Source of the DNA: a virus
Virus record (IMG/VR): IMGVR_UViG_3300031772_000062
Span: 1-45,174 of that record
Length of the DNA stretch: 45,174 bases
Strand: one strand, 5' to 3'
A program made the position numbers and the translations under genes. Shown piece by piece: positions 44,116 through 45,174 of this stretch (position 1 is the stretch's first letter; each line of letters starts with the position of its first letter). The notes beneath the pieces were generated by a model. It was not told where the DNA came from and searched no databases. It saw only the letters and a program-made list of their open reading frames with translations.

Positions 44116-45174
44116 GTGGGTAAAGTGGTGGTCGGCTGGCTGGACCCCGGACAGGTAGACGGCGTGTTCGCCGAATCGGTGATCGGCCTTATCGTCACCG
44201 GTACCCTGAACGGACTGGTCGAAGGGTGGATCAGGCTAGAAACCGGTCCCGTCTTGGACCGTGCCCGCAACGACCTGACCGACAGGTTCCTGACGACCGA
44301 CGCCGAGTGGCTACTCACTGTCGATTCGGACATGATGTTCGCCCCCGACCTCCTAGAACGCCTGCTCGCCATAGCCGACCCCGCCGAACGCCCCATAGTG
44401 GGTCCGCTCTGCTATTCGACGAACCACGACGGCGTGTTTCCCGTCGCCTACCGCATGGTCGGCGGCAGGTTCGCCTTCATCGCTAACCCGCCCGAAGATA
44501 CGCTGCTCAAAGTAGACGGGGTGGGTGCCGCCTGCCTCCTCATGCACCGTAGCGCATTGGAGAAGATACGGGACGACAAGGTGCTGCCCGGCCAATGGTA
44601 CGACCACCTGTTCCTGGGCGACAAGCCGGTTGGAGAGGACCTGGCGTTCTGTGTGCGGGCACGGTCCTCCGGTATCCCCATCTTCGTCCATACGGGTATT
44701 CCGATCCGCCACATTAAGGGCCGGATGGCCGTGGACCGCGACTCGTTCGTCCACTGGCGTAGGGGCCACAGGTTCGTCGTCACCGGGACTGGGCGTTGCG
44801 GCACCGGCTATGTGGCCGAACTGTTCAAGGCGATGCAAGTCTCCTGCGGGCATGAGACAGTGTACGGCCCTGAGGGGCCACGCGAGTGGGGTACGGGCAG
44901 GGGGGACTCGTCTTGGATGGCTGCGCCGTTCCTACGTGACCTGGCGGGCCAGGGAATCAAGATCATCCACCTGCACCGTGACCCGCTAGCCGTCGTCAAC
45001 TCGCTTGTCGGGATAGGCTTCTTCGACCCGGCCATAGATCACGGACCTTACCGAGAGTTTGCCCGCCAATGGTGCCCGCAGGCGTTCCAGACAGCCGACC
45101 CGGTAGAAGCGGCCACCACTTTCGTTATCTGGTGGGATAGCCTGATCCGCCCCTACGCCGACATGAGCGTCAAA
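44116..45174 (+). CDS. Glycosyltransferase-sulfotransferase fusion, N-terminal 353 codons
   Basis: GTG at 44116 has GGGGGG seven bases upstream. Residues ~1-215 are a GT-A glycosyltransferase: LLTVDSDMMFAPDLLERLL holds the D70-S71-D72 (DxD) metal site, VDGVGAACLLMHRSAL and VGEDLAFCVRA (GED 173-175) match the GT2 acceptor/base region, and H199 in IRHIKG is a probable metal ligand. Residues ~218-419 are a sulfotransferase: P-loop TGTGRCGTGY (223-232) for the 5'-phosphosulfate and HRDPLAVVNS (287-296) for the 3'-phosphate of PAPS. The coding continues at base 1 and stops at 402, 419 aa in all. It would add and sulfate a sugar on a virion or cell-surface glycan. The acceptor is unknown, and it lacks a membrane segment. 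Confidence 0.85.
   Translation, partial: MGKVVVGWLDPGQVDGVFAESVIGLIVTGTLNGLVEGWIRLETGPVLDRARNDLTDRFLTTDAEWLLTVDSDMMFAPDLLERLLAIADPAERPIVGPLCYSTNHDGVFPVAYRMVGGRFAFIANPPEDTLLKVDGVGAACLLMHRSALEKIRDDKVLPGQWYDHLFLGDKPVGEDLAFCVRARSSGIPIFVHTGIPIRHIKGRMAVDRDSFVHWRRGHRFVVTGTGRCGTGYVAELFKAMQVSCGHETVYGPEGPREWGTGRGDSSWMAAPFLRDLAGQGIKIIHLHRDPLAVVNSLVGIGFFDPAIDHGPYREFARQWCPQAFQTADPVEAATTFVIWWDSLIRPYADMSVK
44974..45174. repeat. Terminal direct repeat, right copy (pairs with 1-201)
   Basis: Same 201 bases as the start of the window, with T at 45048 where the left copy has A at 75. See the left copy for interpretation: circular closure of the assembly, with a silent variant. Confidence 0.97.

Noticed and set aside
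44974-45174. True short direct terminal repeat of the packaged genome
   Set aside because: It lies inside a coding sequence that is intact only when the ends are joined and carries a mismatch, so assembly overlap of a circular genome is the simpler reading.

Overview
The window is an essentially complete genome of a tailed bacteriophage with no host DNA in it. Bases 1-201 reappear at 44974-45174 with a single A/T difference, and one long gene reads in frame across that junction, so the sequence closes into a circle of about 44,973 bp (or is a circularly permuted/terminally redundant genome cut at an arbitrary point). Base composition is high in G+C (about 60% by eye). Genes are packed with ATGA/GTGA overlaps, GTG starts are common, -10 boxes follow the TANNNT form, and several genes appear to be leaderless. 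Together this suggests an actinobacterial or similar high-GC host; that is inference only. No integrase, repressor, DNA polymerase, primase, helicase or tRNA gene was recognised, so a strictly lytic phage that uses the host replisome is likeliest.

Layout. (1) 21523-45174 continuing through the junction to 10077 (+): the virion and lysis arm. It starts with a terminase carrying its own DNA-binding domains, then portal, a SAP-domain protein, a 1603-aa virion protein, an M23 peptidase and two further virion proteins. A promoter and a ~256-nt structured leader precede scaffold and an SU10/DUF5309-type major capsid protein with an inserted domain. Then come a second head-associated protein, small coiled-coil proteins, an adaptor, a propeller-like nozzle candidate, a fibre protein, a small membrane protein, a glycosyltransferase-sulfotransferase fusion, a 1468-aa propeller/repeat fibre, a baseplate-type protein and a lysis cassette (amidase, small membrane peptide, zinc-ribbon protein, lytic transglycosylase). 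A four-hairpin intergenic region, DUF1353, an HTH-exonuclease and small proteins close the arm. No tape measure or tail-assembly frameshift pair is visible, and the adaptor/nozzle-like pair suggests podovirus-like morphology (tentative).

(2) 10043-18498 (-): a leftward accessory/early arm of about 25 overlapping small genes driven by two sigma70-like promoters. It includes a RecT-like annealing protein with a zinc ribbon, a Holliday-junction-nuclease-like protein, a ribbon-helix-helix protein, a pentapeptide-repeat protein, a duplicated DUF7666/Imm5-like gene and many zinc-ribbon microproteins. Shine-Dalgarno sequences are buried in the last codons of the upstream gene, which gives recurrent -GEG/-EEK C-termini.

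(3) 18499-21504: a regulatory centre. It holds direct repeats, a short rightward operon with an HTH protein, a strong terminator-like hairpin, a 330-nt G/T-versus-A/C skewed non-coding stretch behind a near-consensus leftward promoter, a second structured leader, and a palindromic divergent start ahead of the terminase.

The items most worth following up are the glycosyltransferase-sulfotransferase fusion, the terminase with fused DNA-binding module, the propeller plus ~45-50-repeat fibre, the structured leader before the capsid genes, the candidate non-coding RNA near 20 kb, and the symmetric leaderless promoter at 21506-21520.
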